This document shows, in pieces, positions 1 through 9,510 of a DNA stretch of 64,000 bases; positions within the stretch are counted from its first letter, which is position 1; each line of letters opens with the position of its first letter. The stretch comes from Beaufortia kweichowensis. Its lineage: Eukaryota > Chordata > Actinopteri > Cypriniformes > Gastromyzontidae. A program made the translations under genes and the position numbers. The notes below the pieces were generated by a model. The model was not told the origin of the DNA, ran no database searches, and worked only from the letters and a program-made list of their open reading frames with translations. The DNA lies in NCBI GenBank assembly GCA_019155185.1, contig CM032809.1:10685200-10749199 (forward strand), read 5' to 3'.

Positions 1-33
1 ATTATGTCTATAATATGTGAGAACTCATCTAAC

Positions 34-780
34 CTGGGCGGTTCTCCTCGGTGTCTGGAGGAGACGTCGCCTCTGCAGTGGGCCGTGTGTCTGGCAGCAG
101 TGGAGGCACTATCGGCTTCACTCTGGTCCTGCGGCCGTGGAGGAACGTGGGCTTCATCAGCCTTCCAAGTTCGCCGGATGAACCCAGAGACTCCGACCCG
201 CCTCTCTAAAGCATGAAAAGAAAAAACAGATGTTTTATAAATGTGTATGTTATTTTCCCAAAATGTGCAATTTTAATATAGTTTTTTATCTTTTTTGTTA
301 TGTATCATAGCGTGAAATATGTAATTAATACATTCACAGAACAGTGACAGCAATAAAAAACTAGATAAAGTAAAAGTTTGTGAAAACTTTATATTGGCTT
401 GAGAAAGCCTAGACAGAGAGTCAGAAAGGAAGATATAAAGAAAGAAAGAAAGAAAGAACTGTGAATAACAGATTTAAAGATTGTTAAAAAGAGAGGAATG
501 GATAGAGAGTGACATAGATTGAAAGTGTGTAATAGATAGACAAAATAAAGATCAACCAGTCAGTGATCTCCTGATTAAAACAGCTTATAAATCATATTAA
601 ATGATGTTTATTTGGTAAACAAATAAGCAGAAAGGTTTGTGTGAGGGTTTTGTATTTGCATGTGTGATAGAGAGAGAGAGAGGGGGGGCTCATTGAATAT
701 GAGTGTATGAGACTTGTTTACATTTAAATTTTGAAAGTAAACAATTAGCCTGAAATGCTATCAATGTAAATCTATGGGAT
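34..780 (-). pseudogene. Truncated Pim-like kinase remnant (exon 2 and part of intron 1)
   Basis: The minus strand at 34-205 matches exon 2 of the complete Pim-like copies at 2619-2792 and 11271-11444, with small deletions: three bases are lost near its acceptor and more differ around 150-165. Acceptor and donor (GTTAGA) are still recognisable. Positions 206-780 match intron 1 of those copies, including a short (GAAA)n tract near 440. The homology stops at a (TC)n tract near 785, where it abuts the 3' end of copy A. No exon 1 or kinase exons follow, so this is a cut-off copy. The window begins inside it, and its exon 3 may lie to the left. The same arrangement recurs at 8328-9470. Confidence 0.75.
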
Positions 781-782
781 TT

Positions 783-786
783 TTGA

Positions 787-819
<33 letters not shown>

Positions 820-873
820 TGTAGAGCTGCTCTCTCTCTCTCTCTCTGTTGTAGAGCTGATCTCTCTCTCTGA
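783..873. repeat. (TC)n microsatellite with GTTGTAGAGCTG interruptions
   Basis: Runs of TC are interrupted twice by a short word, TGTTGTAGAGCTG. The tract lies just downstream of the stop codon of Pim copy A and marks the boundary with the truncated remnant. The TC-run plus GTAGA pattern resembles the large minisatellite at 6480-8200. Confidence 0.85.
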
Positions 874-2869
874 CAGCAGTGAGATCTGAAGCCACTGGCT
901 CTCCTCATCCCTGAGAGAACCAGCGGTGCTGGAGTATCTCCTCAAAGGTGGGGCGTTTGGCTGGCTCAAACACCAGACACCTTCTGATGATACTGCGGCA
1001 TTCTGTAGATGAATAAAGAAGACAGCTGATTAGTCATGATAATGTGACACACATAACAATCAATTCAAGTTCAGCTGGCAAACATATTTATCAATGTTTC
1101 ATTTTGTTCTCAATAATGCCAGTCACTCACCTTCAGATAAGTCCGCATTCAAGAAAAGGACTTCTTCTGCCTCATCGCATGGCAAACATCCGCTGACCAT
1201 CTCAAAGAGCATCAACCCGAGATGCCACACGCTTGCCGGGACAGCCTGGAAGCAGGGCTGGACTATCACCTCGGGTGGGCAATAATTTGATGCTCCTGGA
1301 AAGCAAGAACAGCATTTGGAAAAAGTTGAATAAATCTGTAAAAGGGGTGACATGATAAATAAGTTTCCACTTAACACAAAATGTCAGCTTACCTCTATAT
1401 TGGCGGCTATTCAATGCTTCCCCAGTGAACACCAAACCACAGCTAAAGTCAATCAGCTTGAGATCGTGGGTGCTGGTATTGACTAATATGTTGTCTGGGT
1501 GGATGTCACTGTGGAAGACACCGTGACTGATGCAGTGCTGCATCAGCTTCTGGACTGCTTGATTCCATGAAATGATAACGCTGTGGACTCCAAAAGCCGT
1601 ATCATGACGAAGATAAAGTCCTTCAGGGTCTCGCAGGGATGAGGGAATTCCAGGATGATGGTGATGTCGTTGGGGTCTTCGAACCATTCCAACATCTGCA
1701 CCACATTCGGGCAAACGGGCTCCTGCCTCACCATTAACAGCAGTGCCACTTCTGTGAACAGAGGTTTGGAATGGCCGGGCTAGAGAGACATCAAGAAAAG
1801 ATTACTTGTCTATAGATTACACACATACAAACACAAATATTGTTGTTAGCTCTAAAGTCTATATTGGCTATAGTTAGGATTATTTAATTAAAGTGATCAT
1901 CAATTAATAAACTAAATATATAATTAATATATAATTGTTTTGCCAACTTACAATGGTAAGATAGGTGTCGTCCTCCCACTTGGAAATCAGTTTGATGGCG
2001 ACCTGCAAAAAAAACAGTTGAATATAAAATGAAGCACATAACCTTTATATGATTATAACATGTATGTTTTGATCTAAACATGGACATGAAACTTTACCTT
2101 CTCGCCATCAGATATCCGTGTGCCTTCATACACCGTTCCAAAGACTCCACACCCCAGCAAACTTCCCTCTGTATAACGGTCATCATAATGTCCTAAAAAA
2201 CACACAGACACAAAGAATGTGATAACGCTGTATATGAATTGCTAATTCCTTAATAACACGGCTTAGATGACAGACTTACCATCAGTGGGCTCGAAAGATG
2301 AGCAAACTGGGATAGACAACAGCTCAGGAAACAGCTGAGTCTGTCTCAGATAAGTCCTCGAGCCAGGATGGATGTGGACGGCTGCTTGGACGGGTGTCCG
2401 GCTCCGGACTAGGTGGACGCGAGTCAGGCCGTAGTGGAGGCACTAGCACCTGGACTCTGGTCTCGCGTCTGTGGAGGAAGGGACGCTTCACTGCCCTCCA
2501 GGTTCTCCTAAAGAACCCCCGGACTCCAGTCCGCTTCCTCTCTAAAATAAACAACAAACCGTAAATGATGATGATGATTAATATTATTACGTGTATAATA
2601 TGTGAGAACTCATCTAACCTGGGCGGTTCTCCTCGGTGTCTGGAGGAGACGTCGCCTCTGCAGTGGGCCGTGTGTCAGGCAGCAGTGGAGGCACTATCGG
2701 GTTCACTCTGGTCCTGCGGCCGTGGAGGAACGGGCGCTTCATCGCTTTCCAAGTTCGCCGGATGAACCCAGAGACTCCGACCCGCTTCCTCTCTAAAGCA
2801 TGAAAAGAAAAACAGATGTTTTATAAATGTGTATGTTATTATAGTTTTTTGTTTTGTTTTTATCTAGTA

Positions 2870-2870
<1 letters not shown>

Positions 2871-2905
<35 letters not shown>
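2871..2905. repeat. (GAAA)n microsatellite in Pim copy A intron 1
   Basis: A perfect AAAG/GAAA run sits in intron 1 of copy A. The equivalent position in copy B (about 11678-11740) holds a longer, interrupted version, and the truncated remnants (about 440 and 9139) hold shorter ones. The tract therefore varies in length between copies. Confidence 0.9.
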
Positions 2906-3087
2906 ACTGTGAATAACAGATTTAAAGATTGAGAGAGTGACATAGATTGAAAGTGTGTAATAGATAGACAAAATACAGATCAACCAGTCAGTGATCTCCT
3001 GATTAAAACAGCTTATAAATCATATTAAATGATGTTTATTTGGTAAACAAATAAGCAGAAAGGTTTGTGTGAGGGTTTGTATTTGCA

Positions 3088-3090
<3 letters not shown>

Positions 3091-3133
<43 letters not shown>
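3091..3133. repeat. (GA)n microsatellite in Pim copy A intron 1
   Basis: A simple GA run in intron 1. Its counterpart in copy B lies at about 11954-11990; the remnants have only 10-20 bases of it. Confidence 0.9.
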
Positions 3134-3135
<2 letters not shown>

Positions 3136-3761
3136 CTCATTGAATATGGAGGGTCATGAGAGTTTGTTTACATTTAAATTTTGAAAGTAAAACAATTAGC
3201 CTGAAATGCTATCAATGTAAATCTATGGGATTTTGGGAACTTTCTCAAGTCAACACAATAATAATTGTTGAATAACTATAAACAATGTAATTTGTAAGTT
3301 TATTGTGGCATGATTTTGTGGTTTCAAACATACTTTCAAGTAGTTTGTACTTGGTTACATAGGGGAATTAACAGACGTTGTTTATCTGTTTATAGTGTTT
3401 TGTATGTACAGTAATATGTTCAGGTTGACTTTAACTCACCGTGTGTGTCCATGGTGTCCTGCCGTGTCTCTCTATCTGCCGCCAGAAAGTCGATGGAGAC
3501 CCCTGCATCCCATCGACCCCAGCCGCAGAGAGAGACGGACGCCTGGACGTGATGCTCATATGCGCTAATACAGAAACAACACGCTGTGGAAATAAATCAC
3601 TTTGTGGGTTTCTGTACTCACACACACTCGCTGGCTCTCTAAATCTCTGTGTAAAACTGCTCTGTGAGTCTCTTTGCTTTCGCTCAGATTGTCAGTCGCT
3701 CAGTCGCATCAGATGATCAGTGAATGAATAATATCAGTTGTGTAGTGCTGGATATAGTGAC

Positions 3762-3771
3762 TGACGCGTCA
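3762..3771. promoter_or_regulatory. Palindromic bZIP-like site upstream of Pim copy A
   Basis: TGACGCGTCA is a perfect 10-base palindrome about 310 bases upstream of the putative start codon. It has two TGACG half-sites, the core bound by CREB/ATF factors, but with two extra central bases compared with TGACGTCA. It is identical at 12623-12632 in copy B and lies within the duplicated unit. Function is inferred only. Confidence 0.35.
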
Positions 3772-3837
3772 CGCTGTGACCTCATAGCCTGCGTGTTCAC
3801 CTTTCAACAAAAACCAGCTGAGGCCCAAATACACATG

Positions 3838-5390
3838 AAAATGTCAACATTTTGCCCCATTTAACATATTTTTATTAATAAAAAATATATCTAAATAAAA
3901 ATCTAAATAAAAATAAGAAAATGTCAGTTATTTACACCTGCTTTATTGTATAACACATAACACAATGTTTTTTATTTAATAGTTGTACATACAGTACATC
4001 AAACAAATCAAATTGAACTACTTTATTTAATGAACTGTTTTCCAAATCTAGTAGAGAGTCATTTTCTGCAAAAAAATGCAAATAAAAAACAATATTTTAT
4101 TAAAATTGTGAAAGAAATATTGTCAGTAGTTCAAGGCTAAAAACAGGCACAAAATAAATAAATAAATATATATATATATATAAACATAACCAAATGTGTT
4201 TTTTGTATCGATTTTAAATTTAATTATTTATGAAATTACCTGTATTTAAAGCAGTATTTGTCTTTCTGCTGTCTTTTTAAATATTTGATTGACTTTTAAG
4301 TATTAATGTCTTGCTCAATGGAGAGCAGATGATTATAATCAGCATCTCAGATGATGATAATATCATCAAACATTATTAACTTTTAATCAAAACTTTTTGA
4401 TCAAACTTTTAAGAATGAAGTTAATCATTTTAAATTAATGTTTAGTTTTTGTTGATATTTAACTTAATGATTGTATTTTGATGGATGAAAGTGCTGCTAA
4501 TGCGGTTGTTACAAAGTTCATCATTCTGAAACGCGCGGTGTGCTCTGATTGGCCAGCGATCCATTGCACTGTGATTGGCCCGATCCTGCAAGCGTGTGAC
4601 GGAAGTGTATCGCCCTTTACCATATTTGGAAATAGTACTAATATAATAGTGCTGCAAAGGAAACTCCGCCCCATACGCACGCCAAAATCTAAATATTTTA
4701 TTTTGTGTTTATTATTATTGTGAGTGACAAATATCCCATGATAAAAGCGTATTGTTATTTATAATGATGACATTAATAATAATAATTTACTATGAGAAGA
4801 AAGGGGCACTTTACACTTATAGATTACGGGGAAGTGGCTTGAGCCCCCCCCCCCCGTGCACACCACTGGCATATTCCCATGTAGACATTTGTTATACTTG
4901 TCTGCTGTACAAAACAGATGAGTGTAAATGTTTCATGTATGTTTTGTATGATGTATGAACTATATACAAAGATTATTCAGTGTGATCAGTGTCACTTCTC
5001 CATCTCTTTTTTGGAGTCTCCGGCTGGCCAGTCCTTTGAGCAGTGCTTAACTGTAACTCATTCGTTGTGTGTGTAAGGAGTCTGAAGGAAAGTCATTTTT
5101 ATTTGTATACAGTACAGTACTTTGCCACATATAGTAAATCCTCTCTCATTGATGTATATAAAAACTGACTGATTTCCCACTAGAGAGGAGATACCAGTGG
5201 GCTGATACCATGATGACTTTTATACTGTACAAACTTTACATTTTACCCTGTAACCCTCAACCTACAGCCAAACCTAACCCTCACACAAACCTCTCAAACC
5301 CGTCTGTATGTAGTCAAATAATGCATTAATATGTTTTATTTTGCAGCTCCATTTGTACTGGCCTTGAACAAAACCTCTCTATTGTCTTTT
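3838..5390. other. Unique spacer of the left array; no gene seen
   Basis: AT-rich sequence begins where the similarity between the two Pim units ends. It holds an (AT)n/(ATAA)n patch near 4155-4182, two ATTGG (reverse CCAAT) boxes about 40 bases apart near 4550-4580 and a poly-C run near 4843. The short open frames at 4442-4723 on both strands have no recognisable domain. Confidence 0.5.
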
Positions 5391-5396
5391 TTCCAG

Positions 5397-5476
5397 CACA
5401 ACAGTATGATGTTGTGGCTGGAACAGTCGTGGTTTGACAGAGAAGAGCCAGATGACCTGCCATTGTGTGTCAAAGT
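5397..5476 (+). other. Possible orphan exon, unidentified
   Basis: A pyrimidine-rich acceptor (CTTTTTTCCAG) is followed by an 80-base open stretch, including MMLWLEQSWFDREEPDDLP, and then AAA|GTAAAT, a plausible donor. The composition (W, D/E, P) looks protein-like. No partner exon was found nearby and I do not recognise the family. It may be a stranded exon of a lost gene or chance. Confidence 0.25.
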
Positions 5477-5729
5477 AAATCTATATGACTAACAGTAATA
5501 AACTGATGAAAGCAGTTACAGATGCTTTCACCCAGCTAACAGAAAAAGGTCCCCAGAACGTCCCTGAATGGTCACTGCGCGAACATCCCTTGACGTCTTC
5601 TTGTAAGGTTCTTTAAATGTCAAAAGGAAGTCCTCGGGGACGTTTTCGGGACGTCCACATTAATGTATAAAATTTTATTTGGTGTAAGCAAATGTATTAT
5701 TTTTATCATTTAAAAATCATCATTCATTG

Positions 5730-6475
5730 TATTACCCATGCATTGAATATGCAATGCCAGATTTGCCTGAAAAAATATATAAATATATATATGTTTGATA
5801 TTTCCAATGTTTGATGTAGTTTTCTTTCATTTGTGCTGTAATTAGATTTAATGTGATTTTGACGGTATTGTTGTGATTCAGAGCATCAGTGTGATGATTG
5901 TCAGTAGATGTTAGTGAAACATCAGGACTGAAGTTTTGGATCAGATGAGAGAGAGGATTGATTTTTTTGCTCATCTCTTGGTATTGCAGGGCTTTATGAT
6001 GATGTGAGCTGGGTCACTGAGTTTTAGATGTTTCCAGAATTTGATTGCCCTTTTTTGTATTTTTATGATTAGAGGATATTTGCCTAATTCTGCCCTGCAT
6101 GCGTTATTTGTTGTGTGTCTGTGCACATGTAATATATTTTTACAGAGTTCTGCATGCAGGGTGCTTAATCGGGTGTTTTTCCCATTTGATGAAATCTTGA
6201 TTTTGGTTTGTCAGCGGACCCCACACCTCACTTCCATAGAGGGCAATCGGCTGATTCTAATATTTTCAGCCAAATTCTAGTTGGGATCTCTATAGGACAT
6301 TGACGTTTAATGGCACAGAAGCAGGGCCAGTGCTTTATCTCTCATTTTTCACAGCAGGGTTAAAGTTTCCTGTGGATGTGATTTTCAAAACCAGGTAGTT
6401 GTTGTGTGACGTGTGTGATATCTGTTTAGTGCCTAATGTAAATGTGTGTTGTGTTCTCTGTAATCTGGATCTTTT
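5730..6475 (-). mobile_element. Degenerate non-LTR retrotransposon (LINE) ORF2 tail
   Basis: Read on the minus strand in shifting frames, the region gives LYGSEVWGP, then phrases resembling the C-terminal third of fish LINE reverse transcriptase polyproteins (an NNYL-LKI-TGNFN stretch upstream; RAIKFWKHLK-like, HHKALQ-QE and ITAQMKENYIKHWK-like segments downstream). Stops and frameshifts interrupt it many times, so it is an old, inactive, 5'-truncated copy. Its upstream end meets the TC minisatellite near 6480. I base the class on recall of the LYGSEVWGP signature; a repeat-library search would fix the clade. Confidence 0.6.
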
Positions 6476-6479
6476 CTGA

Positions 6480-8200
6480 TCCAGGATCTCTCTCTTTCTC
6501 TTGTACAGTTTCTCTCTCTCTCTTTTGTAGATCAGCTCTCTCTCTTTTGTAGATCAGCTCTCTCTCTCTTTTGTAGATCAGCTCTCTCTTTCTCTTGTAC
6601 AGTTTCTCTCTCTCTCTCTCTTTTGTAGATCAGCTCTCTCTCTTTTGTAGATCTCTCTTCTCTTGTAGATCAGTTTCTCTCTCTCTCTCTTTTGTAGATC
6701 AGCTCTCTCTCTTTCTTGTAGATCAGCTCTCTCTTTCTGTTGATCAGTTTCTCTCTCGTTTGTAGATCAGCTCTCTCTCTTTTTGTAGATCAGCTTTCTC
6801 TCTCTCTTGTATCAGCTCTCTCTTTGTAGATCAGCTCTCTCTCTTTCTCTTGTACAGTTTCTCTCTCTCTCTTTTGTAGATCAGCTCTCTCTCTTTTGTA
6901 GATCAGCTCTCTCTCTTTTATAGATCAGCTCTCTCTCTTTTGTAGATCAGCTCTCTCTTTCTCTTGTAGAGTTTGTCTCTCTCTTTTGTAGATCAGCTCT
7001 CTCTCTCTTTTGTAGACTTTGTCTCTCTCTCTTTTGTAGACTTTGTCTCTCTCTCTTTTTGTAGATCAGCTCTCTCTTTGTAGATCAGCTCTCTCTTTTG
7101 TAGATCAGCTCTCTCTCTCTTTGTAGATCAGCTCTCTCTTTTTGTAGATCAGCTCTCTCTCTTTCTCTTGTAGAGTTTCTCTCTCTCTCTTTCTCTTGTA
7201 GATCAGCTCTCTCTCTCTTGTAGTTTCTCTCTCTCTCTCTCTTTGTAGATCAGCTCTCTCTCTCTCTTGTAGATCAGTTTCTCTCTCTCTCTTTTGTAGA
7301 TCAGCTCTCTCTCTTTCTCTTTGTACAGTTTCTCTCTTTTGTAGATCAGCTTTCTCTCTCTTGTACAGATCAGCTCTCTCTCTTTGTAGATCAGCTCTCT
7401 CTCTTTGTAGATCAGTTTCTCTCTCTCTCTTGTAGATTTCTCTCTCTCTTTGTAGATCAGCTCTCTCTCTCTTTTGTAGATCAGCTCTCTCTTTTGTAGA
7501 TCAGCTCTCTCTCTTTTGTAGATCAGTTCTCTCTTTTTAGATCAGCTCTCTCTCTCTTTTGTAGATCAGCTCTCTCTCTCTTTTGTAGATCAGCTCTCTT
7601 TTGTAGATCTCTCTCTCTTTGTAGATCAGCTCTCTCTTTGTAGATCAGCTCTCTCTTTGTAGATCAGCTCTCTCTCTCTTGTAGAGTTTGTCTCTCTCTC
7701 TTTTGTAGATCAGCTCTCTCTCTCTTGTAGACTTTGTCTCTCTCTCTCTCTTTGTAGATCAGCTCTCTCTTTTTGTAGATCAGCTCTCTCTCTTTTGTAG
7801 ATCAGCTCTCTCTCTCTCTTTGTAGATCAGCTCTCTCTCTGTAGATCAGCTCTCTTTTGTAGATCAGCTCTCTCTCTTTTGTAGATCAGCTCTCTCTCTT
7901 TCTCTTGTAGAGTTTGCTCTCTCTCTCTTTGTAGATCAGCTCTCTCTCTCTTTTGTAGAGTTTTTCTCTCTCTTTTGTAGATCAGCTCTCTCTTTGTCTC
8001 TCTTTTAGATCAGCTCTCTCTCTCTCTTTTGTAGATCAGTCTTCTCTCTCTTTTTGTAGATCAGCTCTCTGAATTTGTAGAGTTTGTCTCTCTCTCTTTT
8101 GTAGATCAGACTCTCTCTTTTTGTAGATCAGTTCTCTCTCTTTTTGTAGATCAGCTCTCTCTTTCTCTTGAAACAGTCTCTCTCTCAGATAAGTTGTAGA
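6480..8200. repeat. Minisatellite of (TC)n-TTTTGTAGATCAG units
   Basis: About 1.7 kb built of imperfect units of roughly 18-28 bases. The commonest form is CTCTCTCTTTTGTAGATCAG. Variants replace GTAGATCAG by GTACAG, GTAGAGTTT or GTAGACTTT, and the TC run varies. Several dozen units are present. There are no regular spacers, so it is not a CRISPR array. Each unit resembles a 3' splice site on the plus strand (pyrimidine tract, then TAG). It lies between the two Pim units and is related in pattern to the TC/GTAGAG tract after Pim copy A. Confidence 0.9.
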
Positions 8201-8327
8201 TCAACTCTCTGGATGTTGTAGAGGCTGTTTATAGCGTCCATGATATATTTGATTTTGCCAGCATATCATTTTCTTTCTCCTTTTTCTCTGACTTTGTCAA
8301 GCAGCTCTTTCTGTTTTGGAGAGCTTT

Positions 8328-9464
8328 GAATTGCAAATTCCTTAATAACACGGCTTAGATGACAGACCCCTGACATCAGTGGGCTTCCTCTAAAGATAAA
8401 CAAACTGGGACAGACAACAGCTCATGAAACAGTATGAGTCTGTCTCAGTGAAGTCCTCGAGCTAAGGATGGCGGTTCTCCCGGTGTCTGGAGGGTGTCCG
8501 CCTCTGACAGTGGGACGCTGGAGTCAGGCAGTAGTGGAGGCACTAGCACCTGGACTCTGGTCTCGGCGTCTGTGGAGGAAGGGACGCTTCACTGCCCTCC
8601 AGGTTCTCCTAAAGAACCCCCCGGACTCCAGTCCCCCTCTCTAAAATAAACAACAAACCGTAAATAATGATGATGATTAATATTATTATGTCTATAATAT
8701 GTGAGAACTCATCTAACCTGGGCGGTTCTCCTCGGTGTCTGGAGGAGACGTCGCCTCTGCAGTGGGCCGTGTGTCTGGCAGCAGTGGAGGCACTATCGGC
8801 TTCACTCTGGTCCTGCGGCCGTGGAGGAACGGGCGCTTCATCGCCTTCCAAGTTCGCCGGATGAACCCAGAGACTCCGACCCGCTTCCTCTCTAAAGCAT
8901 GAAAAGAAAAACAGATGTTTTATAAATGTGTATGTTATTTTCCCAAAATGTGCAATTTTTTATAGTTTTTTTTTGTTTTTTTATCTTTTTCGTGAACTTT
9001 GTGTATCATTTGAAATATGTAATTAATACATTCACAGAACAGTGACAGCAATAAAAAACTAGATGAAGTAAAAGTTTGTGAAAACTTTATATTGGCTTGA
9101 GAAAGCCTAGACAGAGAGTCAGAAAGGAAGATATAAAGAAAGAAAGAAAGAAAGAACTGTGAATAACAGATTTAAAGATTGTTAAAAAGAGAGGAATGGA
9201 TAGAGAGTGACATAGATTGAAAGTGTGTAATAGATAGACAAAATACAGTCAGTGATCCCCTGATTAAAACAGCTTATAAATCATATTAAATGATGTTTAT
9301 TTGGTAAACAAATAAGCAGAAAGGTTTGTATGAGGGTTTTGTATTTGCATGTGTGATAGAGAGAGAGGGGGGCTCATTGAATATGAGTGTATGAGATTTG
9401 TTTACATTTAAATTTTGAAAGTAAACAATTAGCCTGAAATGCTATCAATGTAAATCTATGGGAT

Positions 9465-9470
<6 letters not shown>
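8328..9470 (-). pseudogene. Truncated Pim-like kinase remnant (exons 2-3)
   Basis: Homology to the Pim-like genes starts at 8328 in what is intron 3 of the full copies, then covers exon 3 (about 8381-8640) and exon 2 (8891-8718) and part of intron 1, ending at a (TC)n run near 9470. Exon 3 has lost its GTAAG donor (the plus strand reads CCCCTGACATC where the others read CTTACCATC) and carries several indels. Exon 2 is intact at 174 bases. No exon 1 or kinase exons are attached. It lies directly downstream of the last exon of copy B and is equivalent to the remnant at the left edge. Confidence 0.8.

Positions 9471-9510
<40 letters not shown>

Larger units (their letters stand above)
905..3452 (-). 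pseudogene. Pim-like serine/threonine kinase, copy A (frame lesions)
   Basis: Eight exons on the minus strand: 3452-3440 (ATG, MDTH), 2792-2619, 2541-2280, 2192-2098, 2002-1952, 1779-1393, 1295-1131 and 1002-905 (TGA). All introns are GT-AG. Exons 2 and 3 encode similar Arg/Lys-rich segments. Exon 4 has the glycine loop LLGCGVFGTV, exon 5 the VAIK lysine, and exon 6 a Pim-style hinge (EFPHPCETL, two prolines), HSDIHPDN in the catalytic loop and DFS instead of DFG. Exon 7 has PPE and W-LG; exon 8 ends KRPTFEEILQHRW. Two lesions are visible: one extra G in exon 3 gives a TGA at 2324-2326, and exon 6 is five bases longer than in copy B, with several indels at about 1540-1610 leading to a stop. 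Exon 8 is intact here although it is frameshifted in copy B. This may be a pseudogene or an uncorrected consensus; Pim membership is firm from the hinge and kinase motifs. Confidence 0.8.

Noticed and set aside
1202..1714. 170-codon minus-strand open frame in Pim copy A
   Set aside because: It reads through intron 6 in a frame shifted by the exon 6 indels; it is not a separate gene.
2565..2796. Plus-strand open frames repeated at 4, 2565, 8667 and 11217
   Set aside because: They are antisense shadows of Pim exon 2; the minus-strand frame has the splice sites and the coherent protein.
6480..8200. CRISPR-like array
   Set aside because: There are no constant-length spacers, the units are low-complexity and variable, and the host is a vertebrate.
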